DNA of 64,000 nucleotides, taken from contig DATGMD010000031.1 of NCBI GenBank assembly GCA_035293805.1, positions 186,001 through 250,000 on the forward strand, read 5' to 3'. Position 1 is the first letter of the stretch, and every line of letters starts with the position of its first letter. The notes under the pieces were generated by a model. It was not told the origin of the DNA. It ran no database searches and was given only the letters and a program-made list of their open reading frames with translations. Positions 33,814 through 42,739 of this stretch are shown piece after piece. Made by a program: the position numbers and the translations under genes. The DNA comes from JAJPHF01 sp035293805. Its GTDB lineage: Bacteria; Chloroflexota; UBA6077; JAJPHF01.

Positions 33814-34299
33814 GTGGACCAATCGCTCGTGCTCGTGCTGACGCTGGCGTTGATGGCCGTGGGCCTCGTCGGCACCGTGGTGCCCGTGCTACCTGGCATC
33901 ATCCTGGTCTTTGGGGCGACGCTGCTCTACGCGCTCGCGACGGGCTTCGAGCGGGTAGGCGTGGGGCACCTGCTGCTGTTCGGCGCCCTCACCGTCCTCG
34001 CGCTCTCGCTGAGCTTCGCCTCCCACGCGCTGGGCGCGCGGGCGTTCGGCGCGACGCGCTGGGGCGTGCTGGGCGCCGCGGTCGGCCTGCTGATCGGCGT
34101 GCTGGTCGCCGGCCCCGTCGGGCTGCTGCTCGGGCCGCTGCTGGGCGCGGTGGCCTTGGAGGCGCTGAGCGGCCAGCCGCTGCGCCAGGCCGGGCGCAGC
34201 GGCCTGGGGGCGCTGGTGGGCTTCCTTCTCGGGACAGCTGCCGAACTGGCGCTGGCGCTGGTCATCGTCATCAGCTTCGTGCGCCTCACGCTCGCCTGA
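33814..34299 (+). CDS. DUF456 membrane protein
   Basis: 161 residues from GTG 33814. It has about four to five hydrophobic segments, with the family marks G-L-V-G-T-V-V-P-V-L-P-G in the first and G-A-T-R-W-G-V-L-G-A-A-V-G in the third. The first hydrophobic run starts near residue 6. DUF456 proteins are small inner-membrane proteins of unknown activity. GAGGAGG lies 12 nt upstream of the start, slightly far. It is sandwiched between alcohol dehydrogenase and DedA genes. Confidence 0.8.
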   Translation: MDQSLVLVLTLALMAVGLVGTVVPVLPGIILVFGATLLYALATGFERVGVGHLLLFGALTVLALSLSFASHALGARAFGATRWGVLGAAVGLLIGVLVAGPVGLLLGPLLGAVALEALSGQPLRQAGRSGLGALVGFLLGTAAELALALVIVISFVRLTLA

Positions 34300-34312
34300 T
34301 CCGGAGCGCCTT

Positions 34313-35458
34313 GTGGACGCCGTGGCCGAGTGGGGCCTGCACCTACTGAACGAACACGCCGAGTGGGCGCTGTTCCTCGTGCTGCTGCTCGAGGAGAGCG
34401 GCATCCCGTTGCCGCTGCCCGGCGACCTGGTGATGATGTTGGCGGGCGTGCGCGTCGCCCAGGGCCGCACCAACCCGCTGCTCGCCATCTTCCTCATGGA
34501 GAGCGCCACCCTCATCGGGTCGTCGGCGCTCTACTGGCTGGCCCGGCGTGGCGGCCGGCCGGTGCTCTATCGCTATGGCAAGTTCCTCCACCTGGAGCTA
34601 GACAAGCTGGAGCGCGCCGAGGACTTCCTGCGCCGCCACGGGCGCCTGGCCATCGTGGCCGGGCGGGTGATCCCCGGCCTGCGCATCCCGACCACCCTCG
34701 CCTCCGGTGTCTTCGGCGTGCCCTACTTGACGTTTCTGCCCCCCCTGGCCCTCGGGGCCAGCATCTACATTCTGTTCTTCTTCTTCCTCGGGCTGACCGC
34801 GGGGCCGGGCGTGGTGCGCGCGCTCGAAGGCCCGCACTTCCCGCTCCGCACCCTCGCCGACCTCGCCGGCGTGGGCCTCGCCGTCGCGGCCTACATCATC
34901 ATCCGCCGCCGCGCCCACCTGGTCACCGCCGTCCACGCGATGCCCGAGCGCAAGCGCATCGAAACCGCGCTGATGGCCGGCCTGTTCGCCACGGCCACCA
35001 TGTCGCTCGTCCTCGACCTCCTGATCAACACCCTGGCGACGGTCGGCCACACGACGCCGGCGGCAGCCCTCTTCGAGCTGGCGCGGGCCTTTGCGCGCCA
35101 CTACGGCGTCCGCCCCGCGGTGGAGGTGCTCGTCGCCGCGATCGCGCTCTACGTGGTGTTGCAGCTCCTCTGGGCCGTGGCCTACAGTCACGTCGAGCGG
35201 TGGCTGCCCGAGCCCGACTGGCTCGGCGGCCTGCTCTTCGCGCTGATGCCGCTCGCGTTCTCCCTCTGGGTCGTGCTGCCGGCGCTCGGGGCGGGGGTGG
35301 CGGGGCTGTCGCTCGGCATGGGACTGGTGCCACTGGGCGGGGAGGTGATCCGCAACGGCATCTTCGGCTGGGCGCTCAGCACGTCCTACACCCTGCTGAC
35401 CCGGGCGCGCGCCGCGCCACGCAAGAGCAAGGCCCCGGTGGCCCAGCAGCCGGTCTGA
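34313..35458 (+). CDS. DedA family protein with extra C-terminal membrane domain
   Basis: 381 residues, about 180 more than a usual DedA protein. The first 200 residues show the SNARE-associated/DedA pattern: L-L-E-E-S-G-I-P-L-P-L-P-G-D, then a loop with R-R-H-G-R-L-A-I-V-A-G-R-V-I-P-G-L-R and I-P-T-T-L-A-S-G. DedA proteins move lipid carriers such as undecaprenyl phosphate or phospholipids across the inner membrane. The C-terminal half adds four to five further hydrophobic segments (from about residue 218) of no family I recognise. GTG 34313 has GGAG upstream. It ends the operon. Confidence 0.8.
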   Translation: MDAVAEWGLHLLNEHAEWALFLVLLLEESGIPLPLPGDLVMMLAGVRVAQGRTNPLLAIFLMESATLIGSSALYWLARRGGRPVLYRYGKFLHLELDKLERAEDFLRRHGRLAIVAGRVIPGLRIPTTLASGVFGVPYLTFLPPLALGASIYILFFFFLGLTAGPGVVRALEGPHFPLRTLADLAGVGLAVAAYIIIRRRAHLVTAVHAMPERKRIETALMAGLFATATMSLVLDLLINTLATVGHTTPAAALFELARAFARHYGVRPAVEVLVAAIALYVVLQLLWAVAYSHVERWLPEPDWLGGLLFALMPLAFSLWVVLPALGAGVAGLSLGMGLVPLGGEVIRNGIFGWALSTSYTLLTRARAAPRKSKAPVAQQPV

Positions 35459-35638
35459 GCCTGGCGGGTGGGCCGCTGGGGCCCATCCCGGACCGGATTG
35501 CCCGGCGAACGAAAGGTGCGAAAACTCGGGGCGCCGCCCCTTGGTGGTTCCCCTGGCGATTTGTTAACATATTGTCAGCAGACGGTTAGCAACTGAATTT
35601 TACAGTTTACTTGGAAGTCGCCCCCCTCCTTCCAGCGG

Positions 35639-35677
35639 GAAAGGGCCCGTGCCGGGGTTCCGGTGCGTGGCCCTTTC
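35639..35677 (+). terminator. Long stem-loop GAAAGGGCC/GGCCCTTTC
   Basis: GAAAGGGCC (35639-35647) pairs with GGCCCTTTC (35669-35677). Inside, GTGCCGG and CCGGTGC pair around GGTT with two wobble pairs, giving about 16 bp in total. It lies 180 nt after the DedA stop, so it may end that operon or end a small RNA started in the AT-rich block at about 35570-35605. Confidence 0.55.
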
Positions 35678-35702
35678 TCGTGTCTTGAGCCGCCCCAACC
35701 GC

Positions 35703-35730
35703 TTGCTTTTGGCGGCGCGATAGGTACACT
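35703..35730 (+). promoter_or_regulatory. Promoter TTGCTT-16-TACACT for thiamine-diphosphate enzyme
   Basis: TTGCTT (35703-35708) and TACACT (35725-35730) are separated by 16 nt. The transcript would begin near 35737, giving a leader of about 264 nt before GTG 36001. The long leader may carry regulation. Confidence 0.45.
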
Positions 35731-36000
35731 GAATCCTAGACTTCCGGGCCGCGACGCGCCCGGCGCACCGCGGGGCCGGCCGCCCCTTGCCGCGACGCCA
35801 GCGCGTTCGACAGAATGAGGGCTGGACGCGGCGCGCACCCCTGAGGCGTCCCAGCGGCCCAGCCCAGCCTGCGGCCGCGCTCGCGGCCGGCTCGTCGCCA
35901 CGGGGGCGACGAGCCACGCCCGGACGACGCGCCCGGCGGCGGGGATGCCGCCACTACGCTGACACCCCGCCGCGCTGGCGGAGATTGCGGAGGATCGATC

Positions 36001-37818
36001 GTGGCCGTCACCCGCTCGAAGCCGCTCTCGGAGATCGAGAAGCCCAGCAACGTCCCGCCTTATGAACGCGACCCGCGCTTCGGCTCCGACGTCGTCGTGG
36101 ACGTCCTGCGCGCCCTCAACCTGGAGTACATCGCCCTGAACCCCGGCGCCAGCTACCGTGGGGTCCACGATTCCCTGGTGAACTACGGCGGCAACCAGCA
36201 GCCGCAGATGATCCTCTGTAACCACGAGGAGATCGCGGTCGCCATCGCGCAGGGCTACTACAAGGCCACCGGCAAGATGATGGGCGCCTTCGTCCACAAC
36301 GTGGTCGGTCTGCAGCACGCCACCATGGCCATCTTCAACGCCTGGTGCGACCGCGCGCCGGTCCTCGTGCTGGGCGGCACCGGGCCGATGGAGGCGGGCC
36401 TGCGGCGCCCGTGGATCGACTGGATCCACACCGCGAACTTGCAGGGCAACCTGGTGCGCGACTTCGTGAAGTGGGACGACCAGCCCCACGGCGTCGGCGA
36501 CGTCCCCGAGTCGCTGTACCGCGCCTATCGCACCGCCATGACGAAGCCCTACGGCCCTGTCTACGTCTGCTTCGACGCCGAGGTGCAGGAGGGCACTCTC
36601 CAAGGCCCCGTCCCGATCCCGCCGGCGAGCCGCTACATGCCTGCGCCGCCCATCCCGGCGCCCGAGGAGTCGATCGAGCGCGTCGCCGAGCTCATCGCCA
36701 AGGCCGAGCTGCCCGTCATCGTCGCCGACCGCATCGGCCGCGCGCCGACGGCCTTCGCCGCGCTAGCGGAGATCGCCTCGCTGATGAGCGTGCCGGTCCT
36801 CGACGGCGAGTCCGAGGTCAGCATCGCGACGAGCCACCCGATGAACCTGACCGGCGCCTCCCGCCGTCTGCTGCCCGACGCCGACTTCGTGCTCGGGCTG
36901 GAAAACGTCGACTTCGCGGGGGCCACCTCCGTGCCACCCGTGAAGCCCGCCCGCAACGCCAGCAGCATGCTGAAGCAGGGCTGCGTGACGGCGAACATCT
37001 CCACCGACGAGCTGATCCAGCGCGCCTGGACCACCGACTACCAGCGGCTGCCCGCGGTCGACATCCCCATGCTGGCCGATCCCGAGGCGGCGCTGCCGCA
37101 GCTGCTCGCGGCCTGCCGGCGGTTGGTCGACAGCCGCAAGGTCGATCAGGCGCGGCTCAAGGCTCGCGCGGAGAGGCTCGGCCAGATTCGCCAGGAGATG
37201 TGGGCCGGCTGGCGCAAGCAGACCGAGGAGGCCTGGAACAGCCGCCCGATCTCCATCCGCCGCATGATGGGCGAGGTCTACGACGCCGTGAAGAACGAGG
37301 ACTGGGTGCTCGCGCTCGGTCGCTCGTATCGCCTGGCGCCCGGCATCTGGGAGTTCAACCAGCCGCGCCAGTACTGTGGCGAGGGCGGCGGTGGCGGCCT
37401 GGGCTACGGCCCCGGCGGCGCGGTCGGCGTGGCCCTTGCCCACAAGGACGACGGCAAGCTGCCCGTCGCCATGATCGGCGACGGCGACTTCCTGATGGCG
37501 CCGCAGGCGCTGTGGACCGCCGTCCACTACAAGCTGCCCCTGCTCTGCTTCGTCCGCAACAACCGCTCCTACTACAACGACGAGGAGCACCAGCAGCTCA
37601 TCGCCCAGGTGCGCAACCGGCCCGAGGAGAACGCCTGGATCGGCATGCGCATGACCGACCCGCCGCCGGACTTCGCGACGCTGGCGCGCAGCTTCGGCTG
37701 CTACGCCGAGGGCCCGGTCGAGGACCCGGACCAGCTCCGGCCCGCCATCGACCGCGCGCTCGACCAGGTCCGTCAGGGCAACGTGGCGCTCGTCGACGTC
37801 GTCGTCAAGCCGCGCTAG
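36001..37818 (+). CDS. Thiamine-diphosphate-dependent enzyme (acetolactate synthase-like)
   Basis: 605 residues from GTG 36001 with GGAGG upstream. It has three-domain POX/AHAS architecture. The N-terminal domain contains CNHEEIAVAIAQGYYKATGK with the conserved glutamate (HEE) that activates thiamine. The central domain covers about 205-375. The C-terminal domain binds diphosphate through G-D-G-D-F-L-M-A and F-V-R-N-N. Family members decarboxylate 2-oxo acids or ligate the resulting carbanion to an acceptor; the acceptor here is unknown. No regulatory acetolactate synthase subunit is adjacent. A 12-bp stem-loop follows. Confidence 0.85.
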   Translation: MAVTRSKPLSEIEKPSNVPPYERDPRFGSDVVVDVLRALNLEYIALNPGASYRGVHDSLVNYGGNQQPQMILCNHEEIAVAIAQGYYKATGKMMGAFVHNVVGLQHATMAIFNAWCDRAPVLVLGGTGPMEAGLRRPWIDWIHTANLQGNLVRDFVKWDDQPHGVGDVPESLYRAYRTAMTKPYGPVYVCFDAEVQEGTLQGPVPIPPASRYMPAPPIPAPEESIERVAELIAKAELPVIVADRIGRAPTAFAALAEIASLMSVPVLDGESEVSIATSHPMNLTGASRRLLPDADFVLGLENVDFAGATSVPPVKPARNASSMLKQGCVTANISTDELIQRAWTTDYQRLPAVDIPMLADPEAALPQLLAACRRLVDSRKVDQARLKARAERLGQIRQEMWAGWRKQTEEAWNSRPISIRRMMGEVYDAVKNEDWVLALGRSYRLAPGIWEFNQPRQYCGEGGGGGLGYGPGGAVGVALAHKDDGKLPVAMIGDGDFLMAPQALWTAVHYKLPLLCFVRNNRSYYNDEEHQQLIAQVRNRPEENAWIGMRMTDPPPDFATLARSFGCYAEGPVEDPDQLRPAIDRALDQVRQGNVALVDVVVKPR

Positions 37819-37839
37819 GGTCGCCCGAGAACGACGGCA

Positions 37840-37869
37840 GAGAGGCCGGGGTGGGCGCCCCGGCCTCTC
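37840..37869 (+). terminator. 12-bp stem-loop terminator
   Basis: GAGAGGCCGGGG (37840-37851) and CCCCGGCCTCTC (37858-37869) pair perfectly around TGGGCG, 21 nt after the stop. It separates the thiamine-diphosphate enzyme from the GGDEF gene. Confidence 0.7.
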
Positions 37870-37893
37870 GCGCCCCGACGCGTGGGGAGCAAC

Positions 37894-39195
37894 ATGGCGA
37901 TGGCGCTCGAAGCCCTGCGCGAGCTGCGCGGCTACCGACGGCTCTACGCCACCACCAATCTCCTGGTACTCTGCGCCTTTCTCATCTGGGCCTACTTCTC
38001 GCTCGATCTCACCCACAACGCGGTGCCGGCCGTCGCCGTGGCGGCCTGGTCGCTGTTCACGCTCGCGTATCACGGCCTCCTGCCCGATCGGCGCTTCACC
38101 TGGCGGATGCTGTTCTACGGCAACCTGGTCGACCTCGGCTTCGCCACGGTCCTCATCTGGTTCTCGGGCCGCGAGAGCAGTCCGTTCTTCTTCGTCTACC
38201 TGCTCACCATCATGGGCGCCGCCCTCACGCTCGGCCTGCGCCAGTGCTTCGCGCTGGCCGCGCTCGCCTCTGCCCTCTACCTCGTCGTCGGCACCACCGC
38301 CCTCAGCGAGCTGGTCGCTATGCCGCAGGCCCTCTTGCAAGGCGGCGCGGCACAGGGCGCACCCGATCTCGGCGCCGTGAACCCGCGCACGCTGCTCAAC
38401 CTGTCGGCAGGGATTACTCTGACGCTGGCGCGCGGCGTCGGCCAGCTCTGGGCCAATCTGGCCGCGCTCTGGCTCACCGCCTACGTCGCGGGCTTCTTCG
38501 CGCAGGAGACGCGGCGCGTGCGCGCGTCGGTCCAGGAGGCGCGCGACAAGGTCGAGGGCTTCTCGCGCATCGACTGGCTCACCGGCCTCTACAATCGCCG
38601 CCACTTCGACTACTTGCTGGCGCAAGAGGTCGCGCGCGCCGGGCGCTACGAGCGTCCGCTCTCCGTGCTGATCGTCGACTCCGACAACCTGAAGATCGTG
38701 AACGACACCTACGGCCACCAGGCTGGCGACCACCTGATTGCCACCCTTGCCAACGTGCTGCGGACCGAGATGCGGCTGTCCGACACCCTCGTCCGCTACG
38801 GCGGGGACGAGTTCGTGGTGCTGCTGCCGGACACCGAGCGGATCGGCGCGCGCTTCCTCGCCGAGCGTCTACGCGGCGCCGTCGAGGCCGCCCCGCTCGC
38901 TTGGCAGAAACAGAGTGTCCCGATCACCGTGACGATCGGCGTGGCCTCGCTGCCGACCGACGCGAGCGACGCGGCCAGCCTGATCGCCCGGGCCGACGCC
39001 GCGCTCTACGTCGGCAAGCGCGCCGGCCGCAACCGCGTCGTGACGGCCACCGAGGCGGCCGCGGCCGCCGATTCCGCCACCGACGCGGTCAGCGCGCCTG
39101 CGCGGGACGCCGATCCCACGAGCGATACAGCTCGCGCGACGGCCCCCGCCAGAGGGCCGCACGGCTCCCAACCATCCCAAGGCGGTGCGCCATGA
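37894..39195 (+). CDS. Membrane-bound GGDEF diguanylate cyclase
   Basis: 433 residues. Five to six membrane segments occupy about residues 18-210, with no recognisable sensor domain. The GGDEF domain is at about 225-385: D-W-L-T-G-L-Y-N-R-R-H at its start, metal Asp in LIVDSDNLKIVND, and the active site RYGGDEFVVLLP. It makes cyclic di-GMP from two GTP at the cytoplasmic side. A product-inhibition RxxD before GGDEF is not obvious. A low-complexity Ala/Pro/Asp tail follows. The stop overlaps the next start as ATGA, coupling it to the amidohydrolase. ATG 37894 has GGGGAGC close upstream. Confidence 0.9.
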   Translation: MAMALEALRELRGYRRLYATTNLLVLCAFLIWAYFSLDLTHNAVPAVAVAAWSLFTLAYHGLLPDRRFTWRMLFYGNLVDLGFATVLIWFSGRESSPFFFVYLLTIMGAALTLGLRQCFALAALASALYLVVGTTALSELVAMPQALLQGGAAQGAPDLGAVNPRTLLNLSAGITLTLARGVGQLWANLAALWLTAYVAGFFAQETRRVRASVQEARDKVEGFSRIDWLTGLYNRRHFDYLLAQEVARAGRYERPLSVLIVDSDNLKIVNDTYGHQAGDHLIATLANVLRTEMRLSDTLVRYGGDEFVVLLPDTERIGARFLAERLRGAVEAAPLAWQKQSVPITVTIGVASLPTDASDAASLIARADAALYVGKRAGRNRVVTATEAAAAADSATDAVSAPARDADPTSDTARATAPARGPHGSQPSQGGAP

Positions 39196-40625
39196 ATCCC
39201 GCGCTCAGCGCTCAGCCCTCAGCCCTCAGCAGCTCGCGGGAGCTGCTCGTCGCGGGCGGCACGGTCGTGACGCTCGACCCGCGCCGGCGCATCATCCGCG
39301 ACGGCGGCGTCGCTATCCGCGACGGGCGCATCGTGGCGGTCGGCAAGGCCGCCGACCTGGCGGCGCGCTTCCCGGCCGCCGCGCGGCTGGAGGCCGCCGA
39401 CCAGATCGTCCTGCCGGGCTTCGTCGACACACACCAGCACGCCACGCAGGCGCTTGCCAAGGGCATCGCCGACGACTGCACGTTCTGGCAGTGGTGCTAC
39501 GAGCGCATCTTTCCGTACGACGCGGCGCTCACGGAGGACGACGTCTACCGGGGCGCGCTGCTCGTCTGCCTGGAGCTAGTCCGCAGCGGCATCACCTGCT
39601 TCGCCGATCCGGGCGGCCCGCACCCCGAGGCCGTGGCCCGCGCGGTGGCCGAGGTCGGGCTGCGCGGCGTGCTCTCGCTGCACACCTGGGACCGCTCGCC
39701 CGCGGACCGCCCGGTGCCCGAGGCCGTGCGCAGCGCGGGCGCCGAGGCCGCACTGGCCGCCACCCGCCGCCTCATGGACACGTGGGACGGCCAGGCGGAC
39801 GGGCGCATCCGCATCTCCGGCGCCGTTCGCACCCTCACCAACGCCAGCCCGGAGCTGCTGCGCGGGATGCTGCGCCTCGCCCGCGAGCGCGACACGATCG
39901 TGCAGCTGCACGCGGCCGTGAACGACGACCACAACCGCTGGGTGCGGGAAGAGACCGGCCTGACCCCGATCCACTACCTGGCCTCGCTCGACGCGCTCGC
40001 CGACCGCTGGCTGTTCGCGCACTGCGCCCGTATCGACGACGAGGAGGTCGCGCTGATCGCCCGCCACGGCGCCAAGGTGGCCCACTGTCCCGGCTCCAGC
40101 CTCCACAGCGCCTACGGCAGCGTCGCCCACGGCAAGATCCCGCAACTGATCGCGGCGGGCGCAACGGTCGCGCTGGGCTGCGACGCGGTCGCCAGCAACA
40201 ACCGCATCGACATGTTCCAGGAGCTGTTCCTGGTCGCCGGCGGTCAGAAGGACGCCCACCGCGTCGGCACCGTCTTCCCGGCCGAGCAGGCGCTAGAGAT
40301 GGCCACCCTGCGCGGCGCCGAGGCGCTGCTCGCGGCCGACCAGCTGGGCTCCCTGGAGGAGGGGAAGCGCGCGGACCTGGTCCTGGTGGACGCCCGCGCG
40401 CCCAGCCTCACGCCGCTGCACGAGTTCTCGCTCGTGCCCAACCTCGTCTACTGTGCCAGCAAGCACGACGTGCGCACGGTCGTCGTCGACGGCCAGGTCG
40501 TCATGCGCGACCGCCAGTTTCCCCACCTCGACGCCGCCCGCATTCAGCGCGAGGCGCAGGCCGCCGGCGCGCGGCTGATGGAGCGTCTGCAGCTCCCGGT
40601 CGCCAGCCGTTGGCCGTGGGAATAG
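39192..40625 (+). CDS. Amidohydrolase, chlorohydrolase/SsnA-like (PF01979)
   Basis: 477 residues. A beta-sandwich flank at both ends encloses a TIM barrel. Metal ligands: DTHQHATQ (H-x-H), a third histidine in VQLHAAVND, a fourth in FAHCARID, and aspartate in L-G-C-D-A-V-A-S-N-N-R. This is the pattern of TrzN/AtzB, guanine deaminase and SsnA-type enzymes that remove amino or halide groups from ring compounds. Residues 6-14 are encoded by a CTCAGCN heptamer repeat, so the N-terminus appears extended by repeat DNA. It overlaps the GGDEF gene by 4 nt. Substrate unknown. Confidence 0.9.
   Translation: MNPALSAQPSALSSSRELLVAGGTVVTLDPRRRIIRDGGVAIRDGRIVAVGKAADLAARFPAAARLEAADQIVLPGFVDTHQHATQALAKGIADDCTFWQWCYERIFPYDAALTEDDVYRGALLVCLELVRSGITCFADPGGPHPEAVARAVAEVGLRGVLSLHTWDRSPADRPVPEAVRSAGAEAALAATRRLMDTWDGQADGRIRISGAVRTLTNASPELLRGMLRLARERDTIVQLHAAVNDDHNRWVREETGLTPIHYLASLDALADRWLFAHCARIDDEEVALIARHGAKVAHCPGSSLHSAYGSVAHGKIPQLIAAGATVALGCDAVASNNRIDMFQELFLVAGGQKDAHRVGTVFPAEQALEMATLRGAEALLAADQLGSLEEGKRADLVLVDARAPSLTPLHEFSLVPNLVYCASKHDVRTVVVDGQVVMRDRQFPHLDAARIQREAQAAGARLMERLQLPVASRWPWE
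39204..39231 (+). repeat. Four CTCAGCN heptamers at start of amidohydrolase gene
   Basis: CTCAGCG, CTCAGCC, CTCAGCC and CTCAGCA run without gaps from 39204 to 39231, just after ATG 39192. The same 7-nt unit type is seen at 14063 and 50281. It encodes part of LSAQPSALSS in the protein. Confidence 0.75.
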
Positions 40626-40677
40626 CGGCGGCGACCGCGACGCCGGCCCGCGTGGCGCCGCGCCCGGCCGCCCGCCG

Positions 40678-41043
40678 TCACGCCGGCCAGCCCTCGACCG
40701 CCTGCGCCACCTCGCGTACGACGCGGGGCAGCTCGCTCTCGGGCGCATAGCGGTGCAGCAGCTTGTGGCGCGGCGTCTGGAGCCCGAGCGCGGAGTCGAC
40801 GAAGTAGGCGTCGACCATCACCGTGCGCTCCCGCTGCCCGTGCGCCACGAGGACCATCAGCGTCCCATCTTGGCCGCTCGGGTCGCGCGCGGGACCGCGC
40901 AGCTGTACCCAGCTATGCTCGGCCGAGCTGCCGCGCAGGGCCAGGTGAAAGCCGCGCTGGCCGAAACTGCCGAGGCACTGTTGGACGAGGTGCCGCAGCA
41001 GCGGATCGCGGCGCCGGTCGGGGACGGCCTGACTTCTCTCCAT
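40678..41043 (-). CDS. Hypothetical protein, 121 aa
   Basis: ATG 41043 has GGGGG 5-9 nt upstream. The protein reads as a small soluble alpha/beta domain: GQRGFHLALRG, then HSWVQLRGPARDP, LMVLVAHGQRERTVMVDAYFVD and a C-terminal helix (PRVVREVAQAVE). Its order looks like a fold for a regulatory or binding module, but I do not recognise a family. It has no signal peptide. It is convergent to the amidohydrolase at 39192. Confidence 0.55.
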   Translation of the reverse strand: MERSQAVPDRRRDPLLRHLVQQCLGSFGQRGFHLALRGSSAEHSWVQLRGPARDPSGQDGTLMVLVAHGQRERTVMVDAYFVDSALGLQTPRHKLLHRYAPESELPRVVREVAQAVEGWPA

Positions 41044-41178
41044 CTGGTACCCCCGTCCCGGCGCCGGCCGCCCGGCGCAACAGTTCGCCCTCAGTATGAC
41101 CGCCTGGCGCGCGGCGGGAGGCGCCGTGGGGTTAAGCGCCGGTTGTGAAGGCCGCGCCCCGGCGGCGCAAGCGAATAC

Positions 41179-41208
41179 TTGACCGCCGCCCAGGCCGCAC
41201 GGTACACC
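41179..41208 (+). promoter_or_regulatory. Promoter TTGACC-18-TACACC
   Basis: TTGACC (41179-41184) and TACACC (41203-41208) are separated by 18 nt and lie about 68 nt before ATG 41276. It is divergent from the small gene starting at 41043. Match is moderate. Confidence 0.4.
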
Positions 41209-41275
41209 GCTGGCGGCATACTTCTTGCCCGGGTAGAGGGGCGCCCGGCCGCGCACCTTGCCCTAGGAGAGCCCG

Positions 41276-42424
41276 ATGGCGCAGCCGCCTCCTCCGCCTC
41301 CCGCGCCGCCCCCCCCATTTCAGGATCCGGACGAGCCAGAGCGCTCGCGGCTGCTCACCCGTGTGCTGCCCATTGCGGCGACCGCCCTCGTGGCCGGCAT
41401 TCTCCTATGGGCGCTGTTCGGCCGCAACCTGGGCAGCCCGCTAGTCCAGGTGAGCCCAACCGCCACGCCGACCGCCCCACGCGCGACGCTCACGCCGCTC
41501 ACCACGTCGGTCGCGCCGGCCAGCCCGCCCGCGACGGTCCTGACGACGATGGCCCCGCTGCCCAGCGGGCCGCCGGGGACCGTGTCGCCGCCCGGCAGCC
41601 CACCGCCCGGCTCGCCGCCGCTCCCGACAGCCGGCTTGCCGTCCGGCCCGCCCCCACTTCCGTCGGCCGGGCTGCCGTCCGGTGTGCCCCCGCCCCCGCC
41701 GAGCGGGCTACCGTCCGGGCCGCCCCCCCTGCCGACCAGCGCGTTGTTCCCGCCGGGCGGGTCGGCCGGCGCCACGTCGCTGCCCGGCCTGCCCTCGCTC
41801 GAGCCCGGTGCAGTGCCGCCTATCGGGGCCGCGACCCAGCCGCCGCTGGCCGCGCCCTTCCCGACCAGCGCCGCTAATCTGCCGCCCGAGATTCCGGCCC
41901 GCCCGCCCCCCCTGCCGCCCGAGATCCCGGCCATTCCGACCCTCATGCCGACGGTGGCCCCGCTGCCCACGTCGCCCCCGCTGCCGTCGCTTCCCCCACT
42001 GCCACCCGTCCCGCCCACGCTCGCGCCGCCGCCGCTGCTGCCCACGGTGCCTGCTGAGGGCGGACCGGGCGTGTTCGGCGGCGAGAGCGGTCCGTCAACC
42101 TCGGACCTGATCGGCACGCCGGGGCCAGCCGGGATAGCCGGTGCGCCCGGCGAAGAGTTCGTGACCGGGCCAGGCACGCCCACACTGACGCCGATTCGCA
42201 TCGCCTCGGCGACCCCGACGCCGACGACCACGCTCACCCCGACGGCGACCGCCACACAGACCCCGACCGCGACCGTCACGCTCACGCCGGCCCCGATCGC
42301 CACCGCCACCCTCGTCGCACTGCCCCCCACGCTGCCCGCGCTCCTGCTGACGGGCACGCCCGCGCCCGCGCCCGCGTCCCCGCTCTCGGGGACGGGTACG
42401 CCCGCGCCGAGTCTGCCTCGCTAG
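41276..42424 (+). CDS. Pro/Thr-rich membrane-anchored protein
   Basis: 382 residues behind AGGAGAGCCCG. The first 15 residues are polyproline (AQPPPPPPAPPPPF). A single hydrophobic segment at about 27-48 anchors the protein. The rest is low complexity: Pro/Ala/Gly runs with a repeated LPSGPPPLPSA unit (about 120-160), then T-P-T-x-T-x-T-like tracts at about 300-345. It is a stalk or linker-like surface protein in an outside location (inference). No catalytic domain is visible. Repeat units may vary among strains. Confidence 0.6.
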   Translation: MAQPPPPPPAPPPPFQDPDEPERSRLLTRVLPIAATALVAGILLWALFGRNLGSPLVQVSPTATPTAPRATLTPLTTSVAPASPPATVLTTMAPLPSGPPGTVSPPGSPPPGSPPLPTAGLPSGPPPLPSAGLPSGVPPPPPSGLPSGPPPLPTSALFPPGGSAGATSLPGLPSLEPGAVPPIGAATQPPLAAPFPTSAANLPPEIPARPPPLPPEIPAIPTLMPTVAPLPTSPPLPSLPPLPPVPPTLAPPPLLPTVPAEGGPGVFGGESGPSTSDLIGTPGPAGIAGAPGEEFVTGPGTPTLTPIRIASATPTPTTTLTPTATATQTPTATVTLTPAPIATATLVALPPTLPALLLTGTPAPAPASPLSGTGTPAPSLPR

Positions 42425-42505
42425 CGCGACCCAGCCGCGCCTGCACGCCGCTCCGCCCGCTTCCCCGTGCTCGGCCCGTGCCAGCGCCGGCCGGGCGGCG
42501 CGCGG

Positions 42506-42535
42506 TTGCGGGGGGTCGCGCGGGTGCCGTACAAT
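42506..42535 (+). promoter_or_regulatory. Promoter TTGCGG-18-TACAAT for tRNA-Val
   Basis: TTGCGG (42506-42511) and TACAAT (42530-42535), spacer 18 nt, end 17 nt before the tRNA. The transcript would begin near 42542. Confidence 0.55.
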
Positions 42536-42552
42536 CGAGACGTACTGCCGAG

Positions 42553-42626
<74 letters not shown>

Positions 42627-42739
42627 CCCTCTCGGCGCTCTCCGCGGGCGCCACAGTCAGCCCCGCGCGCCCCGGAGCGCGACTCGCCGCCAAGACTCCA
42701 AGCGCCGACTCGTCTCGGCGTCTGAGCGCGGAGGCCCCC

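Larger units (their letters stand above)
35459..36000. other. 542-bp intergenic region with AT-rich block, stem-loop and promoter
   Basis: No coding ORF is credible here. It holds an AT-rich block at about 35560-35615 (TTGTTAACATATTG and nearby), a strong stem-loop at 35639-35677, a promoter at 35703-35730 and about 260 nt of GC-rich leader before GTG 36001. The leader has no motif of a known riboswitch that I can recognise. Confidence 0.6.

Noticed and set aside
39204..39231. Heptamer repeats considered as an origin iteron or attachment site
   Set aside because: No DnaA boxes, integrase or AT-rich melting region is near; units also occur at two other gene ends.
36345..40625. A 1,426-codon open frame on the plus strand
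   Set aside because: Only the part from ATG 39192 is coding. The rest is an Arg/Pro/Gly-rich shadow of the thiamine-diphosphate enzyme and GGDEF gene frames.
42627..42640. Encoded CCA end of tRNA-Val
   Set aside because: The discriminator A is followed by CCC, so CCA must be added after transcription.
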